NCBI GenBank assembly: GCA_900770875.1
Contig: CAAGLV010000088.1
Location: 1 to 48,732, forward strand
Length of the DNA: 48,732 nucleotides
From: Flavobacteriales bacterium
Lineage (GTDB): Bacteria; Bacteroidota; Bacteroidia; Flavobacteriales; Weeksellaceae
Direction: 5' to 3'
In this document: positions 16,361-25,249 of the stretch, piece after piece
Layout: every line of letters begins with the position of its first letter
Numbering within the stretch: position 1 is the stretch's first letter
Translations under genes and position numbers: made by a program
Notes under the pieces: generated by a model
Databases searched by the model: none
The model's input: the letters and a program-made list of their open reading frames with translations, nothing else
What the model was told of the DNA's origin: nothing

Positions 16361-17975
16361 TTTTTACTTTTAATTCAGGTTTTTTCCAATTTTGTTTTCT
16401 ATTCTCTAATTCATTTTTATCGACTAATAAATTAATTTGTTTGTTGTTAATATCTATTTCGATAAGATCTCCGTCGTTTACAAAGGCGATTGGCCCGCCT
16501 TCGAAGGCTTCTGGTGTAATATGTCCGACGACAAATCCGTGTGTTCCTCCACTAAAACGTCCATCGGTAATTAAGGCTACTTTATCGCCTAATCCGGCAC
16601 CGATGATGGCAGAGGTTGGTTTTAACATTTCGGGCATTCCAGGTCCACCTTTTGGTCCTTCGTTTCGGATAACGATTACGCTTCCGGCTTTAATTTTTAA
16701 ATGTTCAATGGCATTTAAAACTTCAACTTCGCTGTTAAAAACTTGTGCAGGTCCTTTAAAGTAAAGTCCTTCTTTACCTGATATTTTAGAAACCGATCCT
16801 TCTGGAGCTAAGTTTCCGTATAACATTTGTAAATGGCCTGTTGGTTTTAAAGCTTCGTGAAGTGGATATATAATTTTTTGTTGATTAAAATCTAATTCAG
16901 GAACATCTTCTAAATTTTCGGCAATTGTTTTTCCTGTGACAGTTAAACAAGTTCCGTCGATTAATCCTTCTTTTAAAAGGTATTTCATTACGGTAGGAAC
17001 TCCTCCAATTTTGTTTAAGTGTTCCATTAAATATTTTCCACTTGGTTTTAAATTGGCTAAAACAGGAGTTTTATCGCTGATATCTTGAATATCATTCAAG
17101 GTTAATTCGATGTTCATTGTTGCAGCAATTGCTAATAAATGCAGTACAGCATTTGTACTTCCACCTAAAACAACAATTACTTTAATTGCATTTTCTAATG
17201 CGCTTCTTGTAATGATATCACTTGGTTTAATATCTTGTTCAAGAAGATTTTTTAAGAATTTTGGCGCGTTTTTACATTCGTCTTTTTTGTTCTGACTTAA
17301 AGCAGGATACGAAGACGAATAAGGTAAACTCATCCCTAAAGCTTCGATTGCTGCTGCCATAGTATTTGCTGTGTACATTCCGCCACAAGCACCAGGACCT
17401 GGACAAGCATTTTGTTTTACACCGCAATAATCCTCTTCCGAAATTTTTCCGTTTAATTTTTTCCCTAATGCCTCAAAAGCAGAAACGATATTTAATTCTT
17501 CCCCTTTGTAATGACCCGGAGCGATTGTTCCGCCATAAATCATTAGAGAAGGGCGATTTAAACGAGCCATTGCCATAATTGCACCAGGCATATTTTTATC
17601 GCATCCCGGAATTGTAATTACACCGTCGTAGAAGTGAGCAGCACAAATAGCTTCGATAGAATCTGCAATAATTTCGCGGCTTACTAAAGAAAATCTCATT
17701 CCAGATGTTCCGTTAGTTATCCCATCACTAATCCCGATTGTATTAAATTTTAATCCAACTAAATTTTGTTCGGGAGTATTCTCTTTCACGATTTGTGCAA
17801 AATCGTTTAAGTGCATATTACAAGTATTTCCGTCGTAACCCATACTTGCAATTCCGATTAAGGGTTTTTTTAAATCATCAACACTTAATCCAATTCCATG
17901 TAACATGGCCTGAGACGCGGGTAAAGTCTCGTCTTGTGTAATGGTTCGGCTGTGTTTGTTTAATGTTTTGTTCAT
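16293..17975 (-). CDS. ilvD: Dihydroxy-acid dehydratase
   Basis: IlvD dehydrates dihydroxy acids to the 2-oxo acids that become Val and Ile, using an Fe-S cluster. The 560-residue protein has the three expected cluster cysteines: C52 in GNTCNMHL, C125 in GCDKNMPG and C197 in GPGACGGMYTA. The metal-site GISDGI is near 81-86. It is the first structural gene of the operon, 20 bp after the attenuator hairpin. Its C-terminus (YAKQVGNASEG) matches family ends, so the 68-nt overlap with ilvB is not due to a wrong stop. Expression is probably controlled by the leader at 18058-18114. Confidence 0.96.
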   Translation of the reverse strand: MNKTLNKHSRTITQDETLPASQAMLHGIGLSVDDLKKPLIGIASMGYDGNTCNMHLNDFAQIVKENTPEQNLVGLKFNTIGISDGITNGTSGMRFSLVSREIIADSIEAICAAHFYDGVITIPGCDKNMPGAIMAMARLNRPSLMIYGGTIAPGHYKGEELNIVSAFEALGKKLNGKISEEDYCGVKQNACPGPGACGGMYTANTMAAAIEALGMSLPYSSSYPALSQNKKDECKNAPKFLKNLLEQDIKPSDIITRSALENAIKVIVVLGGSTNAVLHLLAIAATMNIELTLNDIQDISDKTPVLANLKPSGKYLMEHLNKIGGVPTVMKYLLKEGLIDGTCLTVTGKTIAENLEDVPELDFNQQKIIYPLHEALKPTGHLQMLYGNLAPEGSVSKISGKEGLYFKGPAQVFNSEVEVLNAIEHLKIKAGSVIVIRNEGPKGGPGMPEMLKPTSAIIGAGLGDKVALITDGRFSGGTHGFVVGHITPEAFEGGPIAFVNDGDLIEIDINNKQINLLVDKNELENRKQNWKKPELKVKNGVLYKYAKQVGNASEGCLTDR

Positions 17976-17995
17976 CAGTAATATGTTTGTTTATA

Positions 17996-18025
17996 TAAAA
18001 AAAAGCCACCTAAACAGGTGGCTTT
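17996..18025 (-). terminator. Attenuator terminator of the ilv operon
   Basis: Read on the minus strand, AAAGCCACCT (18025-18016) wraps... the 10-bp stem pairs 18002-18011 with 18016-18025 around a 4-nt loop. It runs into eight U residues (plus-strand A run 17997-18004). It stands between the leader ORF and ilvD, so it is an attenuator and not a gene-end terminator. Confidence 0.92.
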
Positions 18026-18058
18026 AATGAGTAAATAATCAATCAATTAACCACCTGT
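18014..18058 (-). promoter_or_regulatory. ilv antiterminator pairing
   Basis: On the minus strand, ACAGGTGG (18058-18051), which begins at the leader stop codon, is perfectly complementary over 8 nt to CCACCTGT (18021-18014). That second segment makes up most of the 5' arm and the loop of the terminator. The two hairpins cannot form together, which is the defining switch of ribosome-mediated attenuation. A ribosome stalled in the Ile run would leave this segment free; one that reaches the stop codon would cover it. Confidence 0.78.
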
Positions 18059-18114
18059 CAAGATTGTAAAATCAAGACTAAAATGTTAATGATAATGATT
18101 ATTGTACTATTCAT
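18058..18114 (-). CDS. ilvL: ilv operon leader peptide (Ile/Leu/Val-rich, 18 aa)
   Basis: The short ORF reads MNSTIIIIINILVLILQS and ends in TGA. It has seven Ile (five in a row), three Leu and one Val, plus one Thr, the precursor of isoleucine. It lies upstream of ilvD, followed by the terminator at 17996-18025 with a clear alternative pairing at its stop codon. This combination is the known layout of ilv leader control in other phyla. No Shine-Dalgarno is present. A weak promoter-like box TATATTTC (18171-18164, minus strand) lies about 50 nt upstream. The sequence is direct; control by charged tRNA levels is inferred. Confidence 0.88.
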   Translation of the reverse strand: MNSTIIIIINILVLILQS

Positions 18115-18380
18115 ATTAGTGTATTTTTAATTAGAAATTTTGATATATTTATTTATGTGTGTTCGAAATATAATTCGTTAGTTAATTTTAATTGTGAACT
18201 CCGTTGATTTTCTTTTACTTTGAACTCTATTCGAAGCTACGATTTATTTTAATGCGTGAAACATTTAAAAACGGATAATACATCATTTTGATAAAAAATT
18301 AATCAAAGTGTTATATTTTACGATTATTTTTTGCTTTAATTAAAAAAATAGCTTGAATTCTTTTGTAATTTTATAAAACT
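18115..18380. other. Divergent intergenic region between the ilv leader and mfd
   Basis: This 266-bp AT-rich spacer must hold promoters for both directions. The best minus-strand box is TATATTTC at 18171-18164. On the plus strand TAGCTTG at 18349-18355 is a poor match ahead of mfd. An inverted repeat ATTTTGAT-N9-ATCAAAGT (18285-18309, one mismatch) could be an operator. No RNA gene or convincing ORF was seen. Confidence 0.4.
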
Positions 18381-21300
18381 GTGGAACAGAAAAATATTAA
18401 AAATGTATTAAGTCTGTACGATTCTTCCGAATTTGTGCAGCAACTTATTGCGAATTATAAAGAATCATCAAAAAATAAGATAAATATTAAAGGATATTTA
18501 GGTTCGGGCTTAAGTATTTTAACGGCTCAATTTTTTCAAAGAAATGCACAACCCATTGTTTTAATTTTTGATGATAAAGAAGAAGCTGCTTATTATTTAA
18601 ATGATCTAGAGACTTTATTTTCGAAAGAAGATGTCTTGTTTTTTCCTAGTTCGTATCGTCGTCCGTACGAAATAGAAGAAGTGCAGAACGCAAATGTTGT
18701 TATTCGTACCGAAGTTTTAAACGCGTTAACCAATAAAAAACCGAAGATTATTATTACTTATGGCGATGCGCTATTAGAAAAGGTGGTTACTAAAACGGCA
18801 CTTTCGTCGAATACATTAAAGGTAAAAGTAGGATCTGAATTAGGAATAGAGTTTATCTCAGAAATGTTATTCGAGTATAATTTCAATAAAGTAGATTTTG
18901 TTTCCGAACCAGGCGAATTTTCTATCCGAGGCGGAATCATCGATGTTTTCTCCTTTTCGGGCGAGCATCCTTACCGTATTTCTTTATTCGGTGACGAGGT
19001 AGAAACTATCCGTACGTTTGATATCGATACACAATTATCGATTGCAACGATTAAAGAAATTACAATTATTCCGAATCTCGAAAATAAAGCAATCGATGAA
19101 AAGCGCGAAAGTTTTTTAGAATATGTACCAAAAAATACGCTTTTCATTACAAAGAGTATCGAGGTAATTGTTGCACAAATCAAACGAAATTATGATAAGG
19201 CCGAAGAAATATTTGCCGATTTAAAATCAGAAATTAAACGAGCAGAACCTAAAGATTTATTTTTAGATCAAAATGGTTTCCTACATCAGATCGCTAATTT
19301 TGGAATTATCGAACTTTCAAATAAATCGTATTTCGAAATTGTAAAAACATACGATTCTCCTTTCAAACCACAACCATCATTCAATAAACAATTCGATTTA
19401 TTAATCGATGATTTAAATGCACATAAAGCAAATGGATTTAAAAATGCGCTGCTATGTTCTAACGAAACACAAATAAAGCGCTTCGAAGAAATTTTTGAAG
19501 ATATAGGAAAAGATGTTTCTTATATTCCAGTTTTAGGATCGCTTTATCAAGGTTTTGTCGACGAAGAAATGCAAATTACGTGTTATACCGATCATCAAAT
19601 CTTCGAACGTTACTATAAATATAATGTACGCTCTTCTTTTTCTAAAAAGGAAGCTATCACGTTAAAAGAAATTAACACGCTTCAGGTAGGCGATTATGTA
19701 ACGCATATCGATTATGGAGTGGGAAAATTTGCTGGTTTAGTAACGGTAGATAACAACGGAACAAAGCAAGAATCGATTAAGTTAATTTATCAAAACAACG
19801 ATATTTTATACGTTAATATTCATTCGTTACATAAAATAGCAAAGTTTAGAGGAAAAGATGGTGTAGAACCTAAAATATCGAAATTAGGATCGCCAGCTTG
19901 GAAAAACTTAAAGAATAAAACAAAAGCGAAGGTTAAAGAAATTGCTTTCGATTTAATAAAATTATATGCGAAACGCCGTACACGCAAAGGTTTCGCCTTT
20001 TCGCCAGATACTTATTTACAAACCGAGTTAGAAGCTTCATTCTTATATGAAGATACGCCCGATCAGTTCAAATCGACGCAAGATGTAAAAGCGGATATGG
20101 AATCGGATCGACCAATGGATCGTTTAGTTTGTGGAGATGTTGGTTTTGGTAAAACCGAAGTTGCGATTCGTGCAGCATTTAAAGCGGCTGTCGACGGAAA
20201 ACAAGTTGCTATCTTGGTGCCAACAACAATTTTGGCATTTCAGCATTATAAAACATTTTCCGAGCGTTTAAAAGATCTTCCAGTAACGGTTGCTTACTTA
20301 AACCGTTTTGTAACGGGGAAAAAGAAAAAAGATACAATTGATGGATTAAAATCGGGTAAAGTTGATATTGTGATTGGCACGCATCAATTAGTAAATTCGA
20401 AAATCGAATACAAAGATCTCGGACTATTAATTATAGATGAAGAACATAAATTTGGAGTAGCCGTTAAGGATAAATTAAAAACGTTGCGCGAAAATATCGA
20501 TACGTTAACCTTAACTGCAACGCCAATTCCACGTACATTACAATTTTCGTTAATGGCAGCGCGCGATTTGTCGGTAATTAAAACGCCTCCGCCAAACCGT
20601 CAGCCAGTCGAAACACAATTAGTTGGTTTTAACGAAGAAGTTTTTCGCGATGCAATTATGTACGAAATGCAACGTGGTGGACAAGTTTATATCATTCATA
20701 ATCGTGTACAATCGTTAAAAGATATTGCCGGAATGGTGCAACGTTTGGTGCCAGATGCACGCGTTGCGATTGGGCACGGACAAATGGATGGAAAAGAATT
20801 AGAAGCGATTCTTTTAGATTTTATCGATGGTCGTTACGATGTTTTTGTTTCTACAACAATTATCGAATCTGGTTTAGATGTACCAAATGCCAATACCATT
20901 TTAATTAACGATGCGCAAAATTTTGGTTTAGCCGATCTGCACCAAATGCGTGGCCGCGTTGGTCGTAGCAATCGTAAAGCATTTTGTTATTTGGTTGCGC
21001 CTCCAATTTCGGTGTTAACAGACGAAGCGCGTAAGCGTTTACAAGCCATCGAACAATTCTCGGATTTAGGATCTGGATTTAATATTGCGATGAAAGATTT
21101 AGAAATTCGTGGAGCCGGAAATCTTTTAGGTGGCGAGCAAACCGGATTTATGATGGATATTGGTTTCGAAACCTATCAGAAAATTTTAAACGAAGCAATA
21201 GAAGAATTAAAAGAAACTGATTTTAAAGATTTATTTGAACACGAACGAGATAACCAAAAGATAGAATATGTAAAAGAAGTACAAATTGATACCGATTTAC

Positions 21301-21746
21301 AAGTTCAGTTGCCCGATGATTATATCGAAAGTTCGGAAGAGCGTTTAATTCTTTATAAAGAATTAGCTGATATCGAAGATCAAGAAACGTTAGAAAAATT
21401 TAGATCGAATTTAATCGACCGTTTTGGTGAATTACCAAAAGAAGCAGAAAATTTATTGTTATCGATTGAATTGAAATGGGTTTCTAAGAAATTAGGTTTC
21501 GAAAAAGTAGTGCTTAAAAAAGGTGTAATGTTAGGTTACTTTATTAGTAAACCACAATCCGAATTCTATCAGTCTGAGGAATTTAGAATGGTTTTAAATA
21601 ATGTACAAGCTAATCCCCAAAATATTAGTTTTAAGGAAAAAGCACCTAAAAATGGAGACGAATTTCCAACCCTACTTTTAAGGTTCGAGCATGTTAAAAA
21701 TGTAAAACAAGCATTAGAATACCTGCTTAAATTGATAAATAGTTAA
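18381..21746 (+). CDS. mfd: Transcription-repair coupling factor Mfd
   Basis: Mfd removes RNA polymerase stalled at DNA lesions and recruits UvrA. The 1121-residue protein has the full domain set. A UvrB-like N-terminal module includes FRIGG-type sequence SIRGGIIDVFSF. A CarD-like RNA-polymerase interaction domain starts near residue 430 (LQVGDYVTHIDYGVGKFAG). The translocase has Walker A GDVGFGKTEVA near 586, the helicase motif DEEHKFG near 686 (often DEEQRFG), and motifs SGLDVPNANT and QMRGRVGRS. A C-terminal domain closes it. Translation must begin at GTG 18381, because an in-frame stop lies 12 nt upstream and no ATG precedes the conserved start. A terminator follows; it appears monocistronic. 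Confidence 0.97.
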   Translation: MEQKNIKNVLSLYDSSEFVQQLIANYKESSKNKINIKGYLGSGLSILTAQFFQRNAQPIVLIFDDKEEAAYYLNDLETLFSKEDVLFFPSSYRRPYEIEEVQNANVVIRTEVLNALTNKKPKIIITYGDALLEKVVTKTALSSNTLKVKVGSELGIEFISEMLFEYNFNKVDFVSEPGEFSIRGGIIDVFSFSGEHPYRISLFGDEVETIRTFDIDTQLSIATIKEITIIPNLENKAIDEKRESFLEYVPKNTLFITKSIEVIVAQIKRNYDKAEEIFADLKSEIKRAEPKDLFLDQNGFLHQIANFGIIELSNKSYFEIVKTYDSPFKPQPSFNKQFDLLIDDLNAHKANGFKNALLCSNETQIKRFEEIFEDIGKDVSYIPVLGSLYQGFVDEEMQITCYTDHQIFERYYKYNVRSSFSKKEAITLKEINTLQVGDYVTHIDYGVGKFAGLVTVDNNGTKQESIKLIYQNNDILYVNIHSLHKIAKFRGKDGVEPKISKLGSPAWKNLKNKTKAKVKEIAFDLIKLYAKRRTRKGFAFSPDTYLQTELEASFLYEDTPDQFKSTQDVKADMESDRPMDRLVCGDVGFGKTEVAIRAAFKAAVDGKQVAILVPTTILAFQHYKTFSERLKDLPVTVAYLNRFVTGKKKKDTIDGLKSGKVDIVIGTHQLVNSKIEYKDLGLLIIDEEHKFGVAVKDKLKTLRENIDTLTLTATPIPRTLQFSLMAARDLSVIKTPPPNRQPVETQLVGFNEEVFRDAIMYEMQRGGQVYIIHNRVQSLKDIAGMVQRLVPDARVAIGHGQMDGKELEAILLDFIDGRYDVFVSTTIIESGLDVPNANTILINDAQNFGLADLHQMRGRVGRSNRKAFCYLVAPPISVLTDEARKRLQAIEQFSDLGSGFNIAMKDLEIRGAGNLLGGEQTGFMMDIGFETYQKILNEAIEELKETDFKDLFEHERDNQKIEYVKEVQIDTDLQVQLPDDYIESSEERLILYKELADIEDQETLEKFRSNLIDRFGELPKEAENLLLSIELKWVSKKLGFEKVVLKKGVMLGYFISKPQSEFYQSEEFRMVLNNVQANPQNISFKEKAPKNGDEFPTLLLRFEHVKNVKQALEYLLKLINS

Positions 21747-21784
21747 AAATATTCTCATAAAACTCAATAATTGTTAATCATATT

Positions 21785-21818
21785 AAAAAGAGCGAATCCT
21801 TTGATTCGCTCTTTTTTT
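21785..21818 (+). terminator. Rho-independent terminator after mfd
   Basis: The stem AAGAGCGAATC/GATTCGCTCTT, extended by A-T pairs (21785-21798 with 21803-21816), has a 4-nt loop and a T-rich tail. Confidence 0.92.
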
Positions 21819-21969
21819 ATTTTAAACCGATTTAGTCTTTTATGAATAATATATGTCGATTTTTATCTATATTAGAAATTAACTAACTGAAACAAAATGT
21901 TTTATTATTACTTTTTAAACGAATTATTATTATTTTTAGCACTCAAAACCACAAAAAAATAGCTCTGAT

Positions 21970-22335
21970 ATGGAAACAACATATAATTATTTACCAATTT
22001 TAATCCTATTTATCTGTGCTTTTGCATTTGTAGCGATTACAATTGTAGGAACACATTTTTTAGGTCCTTCGCGTAAAACAGACGAAAAATTAGAAAACTT
22101 CGAATCCGGAATTCAAAAGAAAGGAAATGCCCGCCAACCCTTTGCAATTAAATACTTCTTGGTTGCAATACTATTCGTTCTATTCGATGTAGAAGTGATT
22201 TTCTTTTATCCTTATGCTGCAAACTTTAAGGAATTAGGTTGGGAAGGCTTTGCTGCAGTTGTCACATTCGTAGGATTATTTTTTGTGATGTACGCTTACG
22301 TACGTAAGAAAGGTGCATTAAACTGGGAAAAATAA
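21970..22335 (+). CDS. nuoA: NADH-quinone oxidoreductase subunit A
   Basis: NuoA is a small membrane subunit of respiratory complex I near the quinone-binding junction. The 121-residue protein has three predicted membrane helices (about 8-30, 62-82 and 90-112). The conserved loop after helix 1 contains EKLENFESG, and FVLFDVEVIFFYPYA-type sequence (here VLFDVEVIFFYPYA) marks the second helix. It opens the fourteen-gene nuo operon. The 150 bp between the mfd terminator and this ATG must hold the operon promoter; no full consensus box was found there. Confidence 0.95.
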   Translation: METTYNYLPILILFICAFAFVAITIVGTHFLGPSRKTDEKLENFESGIQKKGNARQPFAIKYFLVAILFVLFDVEVIFFYPYAANFKELGWEGFAAVVTFVGLFFVMYAYVRKKGALNWEK

Positions 22336-22362
22336 GATTATTTACGCTTAAAAAATCACAAG

Positions 22363-22935
22363 ATGATACATAATAAAAGACCTGTAACGCATAATACAAA
22401 TGTAAAAGTTGTAGATGCGCCAGAAGGACATATGGGCGAAGGTTTTATGACGATGCAACTATCAAAAGTAGTTGGATTAGCGCGTAAAAACTCGATTTGG
22501 CCATTGCCATTTGCTACAAGTTGTTGCGGAATCGAATTTATGGCAACAATGGGTTCTACATACGATTTAGCCCGATTTGGATCAGAACGTTTAGCATTTA
22601 CACCTCGCCAATGCGATTTGTTGATGGTAATGGGAACAATTTCTAAAAAAATGGCTCCGGTTTTAAAACAAGTTTATATCCAAATGGCCGAACCTCGTTG
22701 GGTAATGGCTGTTGGTGCTTGTGCAAGCTCGGGAGGCGTTTTTGATACATATTCGGTTTTACAAGGAATCGACGAAATTATACCAGTCGATGTTTACGTA
22801 CCAGGTTGTCCACCAAGACCAGAAGGAATTATTGATGGCGTTTTACGTATACAAGATTTAGTAGAAACAGAAAGTGTACGTCGTCGTAGTAGTCCAGAGT
22901 ATCAAGAATTATTAGCGAGTTACGGAATTAAATAA
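22363..22935 (+). CDS. nuoB: NADH-quinone oxidoreductase subunit B
   Basis: NuoB carries the terminal [4Fe-4S] cluster N2, which passes electrons to quinone at the interface of the peripheral arm and the membrane. The 190-residue protein has the cluster cysteines in ATSCCGIEF, GACASSGG and VPGCPPRPEG. It follows nuoA by 27 bp. The N-terminal ~25 residues are a variable extension. The protein is complete, with all four expected cysteines. Confidence 0.96.
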   Translation: MIHNKRPVTHNTNVKVVDAPEGHMGEGFMTMQLSKVVGLARKNSIWPLPFATSCCGIEFMATMGSTYDLARFGSERLAFTPRQCDLLMVMGTISKKMAPVLKQVYIQMAEPRWVMAVGACASSGGVFDTYSVLQGIDEIIPVDVYVPGCPPRPEGIIDGVLRIQDLVETESVRRRSSPEYQELLASYGIK

Positions 22936-22949
22936 TCAATCAAACGAGA

Positions 22950-23486
22950 ATGGAAAATAGTTTTATTAAAGACCGTTTGGTTCATAAATTCCAAGAAAAC
23001 ATTTATGGTTGGGAAGAACAATATGGTGTTTTAATTATTAATGCAAACAGCGCATATAACCTAAAAATTATTCAGTTTTTAATGGATGATGAACAGCTAG
23101 GTTTTAATTTTTTGACTGATTTAACAGCTATTCATTATCCTAATCATAAAGACGAAGAATTGGTGGTTACTTATTTAGTATACAATATGTATAAAAATGT
23201 ACATGTTCGTTTAAAATTTGCTTTACCAATTAATAATCCTTCAATTTTTACAGCAACAAAACTATTCGAAACAGCCAATTGGTTAGAACGCGAATGTTAC
23301 GATTTTTTTGGTGTTAATTTTATTGGCCATCCAAATTTAATTCGAGTAATGAATGTCGACGAAATGGATTATCATCCATTACGTAAAGAATATCCATTAG
23401 AAGACCAAACACGTAAAGATAAAGACGACGAAATGTTTGGCCGTGGAGGCGATTTTAATTTTGAACATTTTAACGTAAAATCTTAA
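22950..23486 (+). CDS. nuoC: NADH-quinone oxidoreductase subunit C
   Basis: NuoC is the 30-kDa peripheral-arm subunit that packs against NuoD. The 178-residue protein ends with the family signature ANWLERECYDFFGVNFIGHP and the following HPLRKEYPLE. It is separate from nuoD, not fused as in E. coli, and ends 6 bp before it. There are no cofactor sites, as expected for this subunit. Confidence 0.95.
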   Translation: MENSFIKDRLVHKFQENIYGWEEQYGVLIINANSAYNLKIIQFLMDDEQLGFNFLTDLTAIHYPNHKDEELVVTYLVYNMYKNVHVRLKFALPINNPSIFTATKLFETANWLERECYDFFGVNFIGHPNLIRVMNVDEMDYHPLRKEYPLEDQTRKDKDDEMFGRGGDFNFEHFNVKS

Positions 23487-23492
23487 TGAATT

Positions 23493-24740
23493 ATGGGAGT
23501 AGATAAAGTTAAAAAGCAAAAGCAAGGCACAATCAACTTGCCAGAAGGTTCATTAGAAAAAAGTACAATTACATTAAACTTAGGACCAACACACCCTTCT
23601 ACACATGGTGTATTTCAGAATATTTTAGAGATTGATGGCGAAATCATTAAATCGGCAGTGCCAACGGTTGGATATATTCATCGTGCTTTCGAAAAAATTG
23701 CCGAACGTCGACCATTATACCAAATTACACCATTAACCGATCGTTTAAATTACTGTTCGGCTCCATTAAACAATTTGGGTTGGCATTTAACGGTAGAAAA
23801 GTTTTTAGGAATCGAAGTTCCAAAACGTACATCGTACTTACGCATTATCGTAATGGAGTTGGCTCGTATTGCCGATCATATCGTTTGTAATTCGATTGTT
23901 GGAGTAGATTCTGGTGCATATACGGCTTTCTTATATGTAATGAAATACCGCGAATTGATTTACGAAATTTACGAAGAAATTGGAGGTTCTCGTTTAACAA
24001 CAAACATTGGTCGTATTGGTGGTTTCGAACGTGATTTTTCTGACGTCGCTTGGGAAAAAATTAACCGCTTTGTAACCGAATTTCCTAGTGTGTTAACCGA
24101 ATTCGAATCTTTATTTGTTCGTAACCGAATTTTTATGGATCGTACACAAGGTGTTGGCGGAATCTCTGCCGAGCGTGCTTTAAATTATGGATTTACGGGT
24201 CCAAATTTACGTGCTGCTGGTGTCGATTATGATGTGCGTATTGCAAAACCATATTCGCGCTACGAAGAATTTGAGTTTGATATTCCGGTTGGTACAACCG
24301 GCGATTGTTACGATCGTTTCTTGGTTCGTAATCAAGAGATGTGGCAATCGATAAGTATTATCAAACAAGCAATTTCAAAAATTAATGCATTAGAAGGCGA
24401 CGAAGCAACAAAATATCATGCCGATGTGCCAGAATATTACTTGCCTAAAAAACAAGATGTTTATACTAAAATGGAAGCCTTAATCTACCATTTTAAAATT
24501 ATCATGGGCGAAATAGAAATGCCAGTTGGCGAAATTTATCATTCGATAGAAGCTGCAAATGGCGAATTAGGTTTCTATTTGGTTTCTGATGGCGGACGTT
24601 CACCTTATCGTTTACATTTCCGTCGTCCTTGTTTTATTTATTATCAAGCTTATCCTGAGTTAATTACCGGATCGATGATTTCAGATGCAATCATCACGAT
24701 GAGTAGCTTAAACTTAATTGCAGGAGAATTAGACGCTTAA
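23493..24740 (+). CDS. nuoD: NADH-quinone oxidoreductase subunit D
   Basis: NuoD (49-kDa subunit) forms much of the quinone pocket next to cluster N2. The 415-residue protein has the family start LNLGPTHPSTHGVFQN and the helix GYIHRAFEKIAE. DRLNYCSAPLNNLGW, FMDRTQGVG and the C-terminal SSLNLIAGELDA are also family blocks. The first ~25 residues form a Lys/Gln-rich tail with little conservation. It is translated just after nuoC and 17 bp before nuoE. Confidence 0.96.
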   Translation: MGVDKVKKQKQGTINLPEGSLEKSTITLNLGPTHPSTHGVFQNILEIDGEIIKSAVPTVGYIHRAFEKIAERRPLYQITPLTDRLNYCSAPLNNLGWHLTVEKFLGIEVPKRTSYLRIIVMELARIADHIVCNSIVGVDSGAYTAFLYVMKYRELIYEIYEEIGGSRLTTNIGRIGGFERDFSDVAWEKINRFVTEFPSVLTEFESLFVRNRIFMDRTQGVGGISAERALNYGFTGPNLRAAGVDYDVRIAKPYSRYEEFEFDIPVGTTGDCYDRFLVRNQEMWQSISIIKQAISKINALEGDEATKYHADVPEYYLPKKQDVYTKMEALIYHFKIIMGEIEMPVGEIYHSIEAANGELGFYLVSDGGRSPYRLHFRRPCFIYYQAYPELITGSMISDAIITMSSLNLIAGELDA

Positions 24741-24757
24741 TTAAAAACTACAAAAAA

Positions 24758-25249
24758 ATGAGTATTCAGTTTTCAGAGCAAACACAAAATAAAGTAAACG
24801 AAATTATTGCACGCTATCCCGAAGGGAAACAAAAAAGTGCATTGCTACCTGTTTTGCATGTTGCCCAAGAAGAATTTGGAGGTTGGTTAGATACGCCACA
24901 TTTAGATTATGTCGCTCAAATCTTAAATATTTTACCTGTCGAGGTATATGAAGTTGCATCATTTTACACGATGTTCAATTTAAAACCTGTCGGGAAATTT
25001 GTTTTAGAAGTTTGCCAAACAGGACCTTGTATGTTGCGTGGATCAGATAAAATTATCAATCACATCAAAACCAAGTTAAATATAAAAGAAGGCGAAACAT
25101 CGGCCGATGGATTATTTACATTAAAACCCGCTGAATGTTTAGGTGCTTGTGGATATGCTCCTATGATGCAATTAGGAAAAACATACCGCGAAAATTTAAC
25201 GATAGAAAAGGTAGATGAGTTATTAGAAGAATTGAAAAAATTAGCCTAA
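24758..25249 (+). CDS. nuoE: NADH-quinone oxidoreductase subunit E
   Basis: NuoE (24-kDa subunit) binds the [2Fe-2S] cluster N1a in the NADH dehydrogenase module. The 163-residue thioredoxin-like protein has two cysteine pairs: CQTGPCMLRGSD and CLGACGYAP. VYEVASFYTMFNLKPVG is the family helix. The stop codon TAA shares its last base with the ATG of nuoF, so the two partner subunits should be translated in step. Confidence 0.96.
   Translation: MSIQFSEQTQNKVNEIIARYPEGKQKSALLPVLHVAQEEFGGWLDTPHLDYVAQILNILPVEVYEVASFYTMFNLKPVGKFVLEVCQTGPCMLRGSDKIINHIKTKLNIKEGETSADGLFTLKPAECLGACGYAPMMQLGKTYRENLTIEKVDELLEELKKLA

Noticed and set aside
16285..16764. 159-residue plus-strand ORF opposite ilvB/ilvD.
   Set aside because: Antisense shadow of two certain genes; composition is the mirror of their codons and no family features are seen.
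18288..18306. TTGAT-N9-ATCAA as an FNR box.
   Set aside because: FNR/CRP-type sites have a 4-6 bp spacer; nine is too long. Kept only as an unspecific inverted repeat.
21897..21962. A 21-codon ORF (MFYYYFLNELLLFLALKTTKK) just before nuoA, leader-like in look.
   Set aside because: No terminator or alternative pairing lies between it and nuoA, and complex I is not an amino-acid operon. Its Phe/Tyr/Leu content is expected in T-rich DNA.
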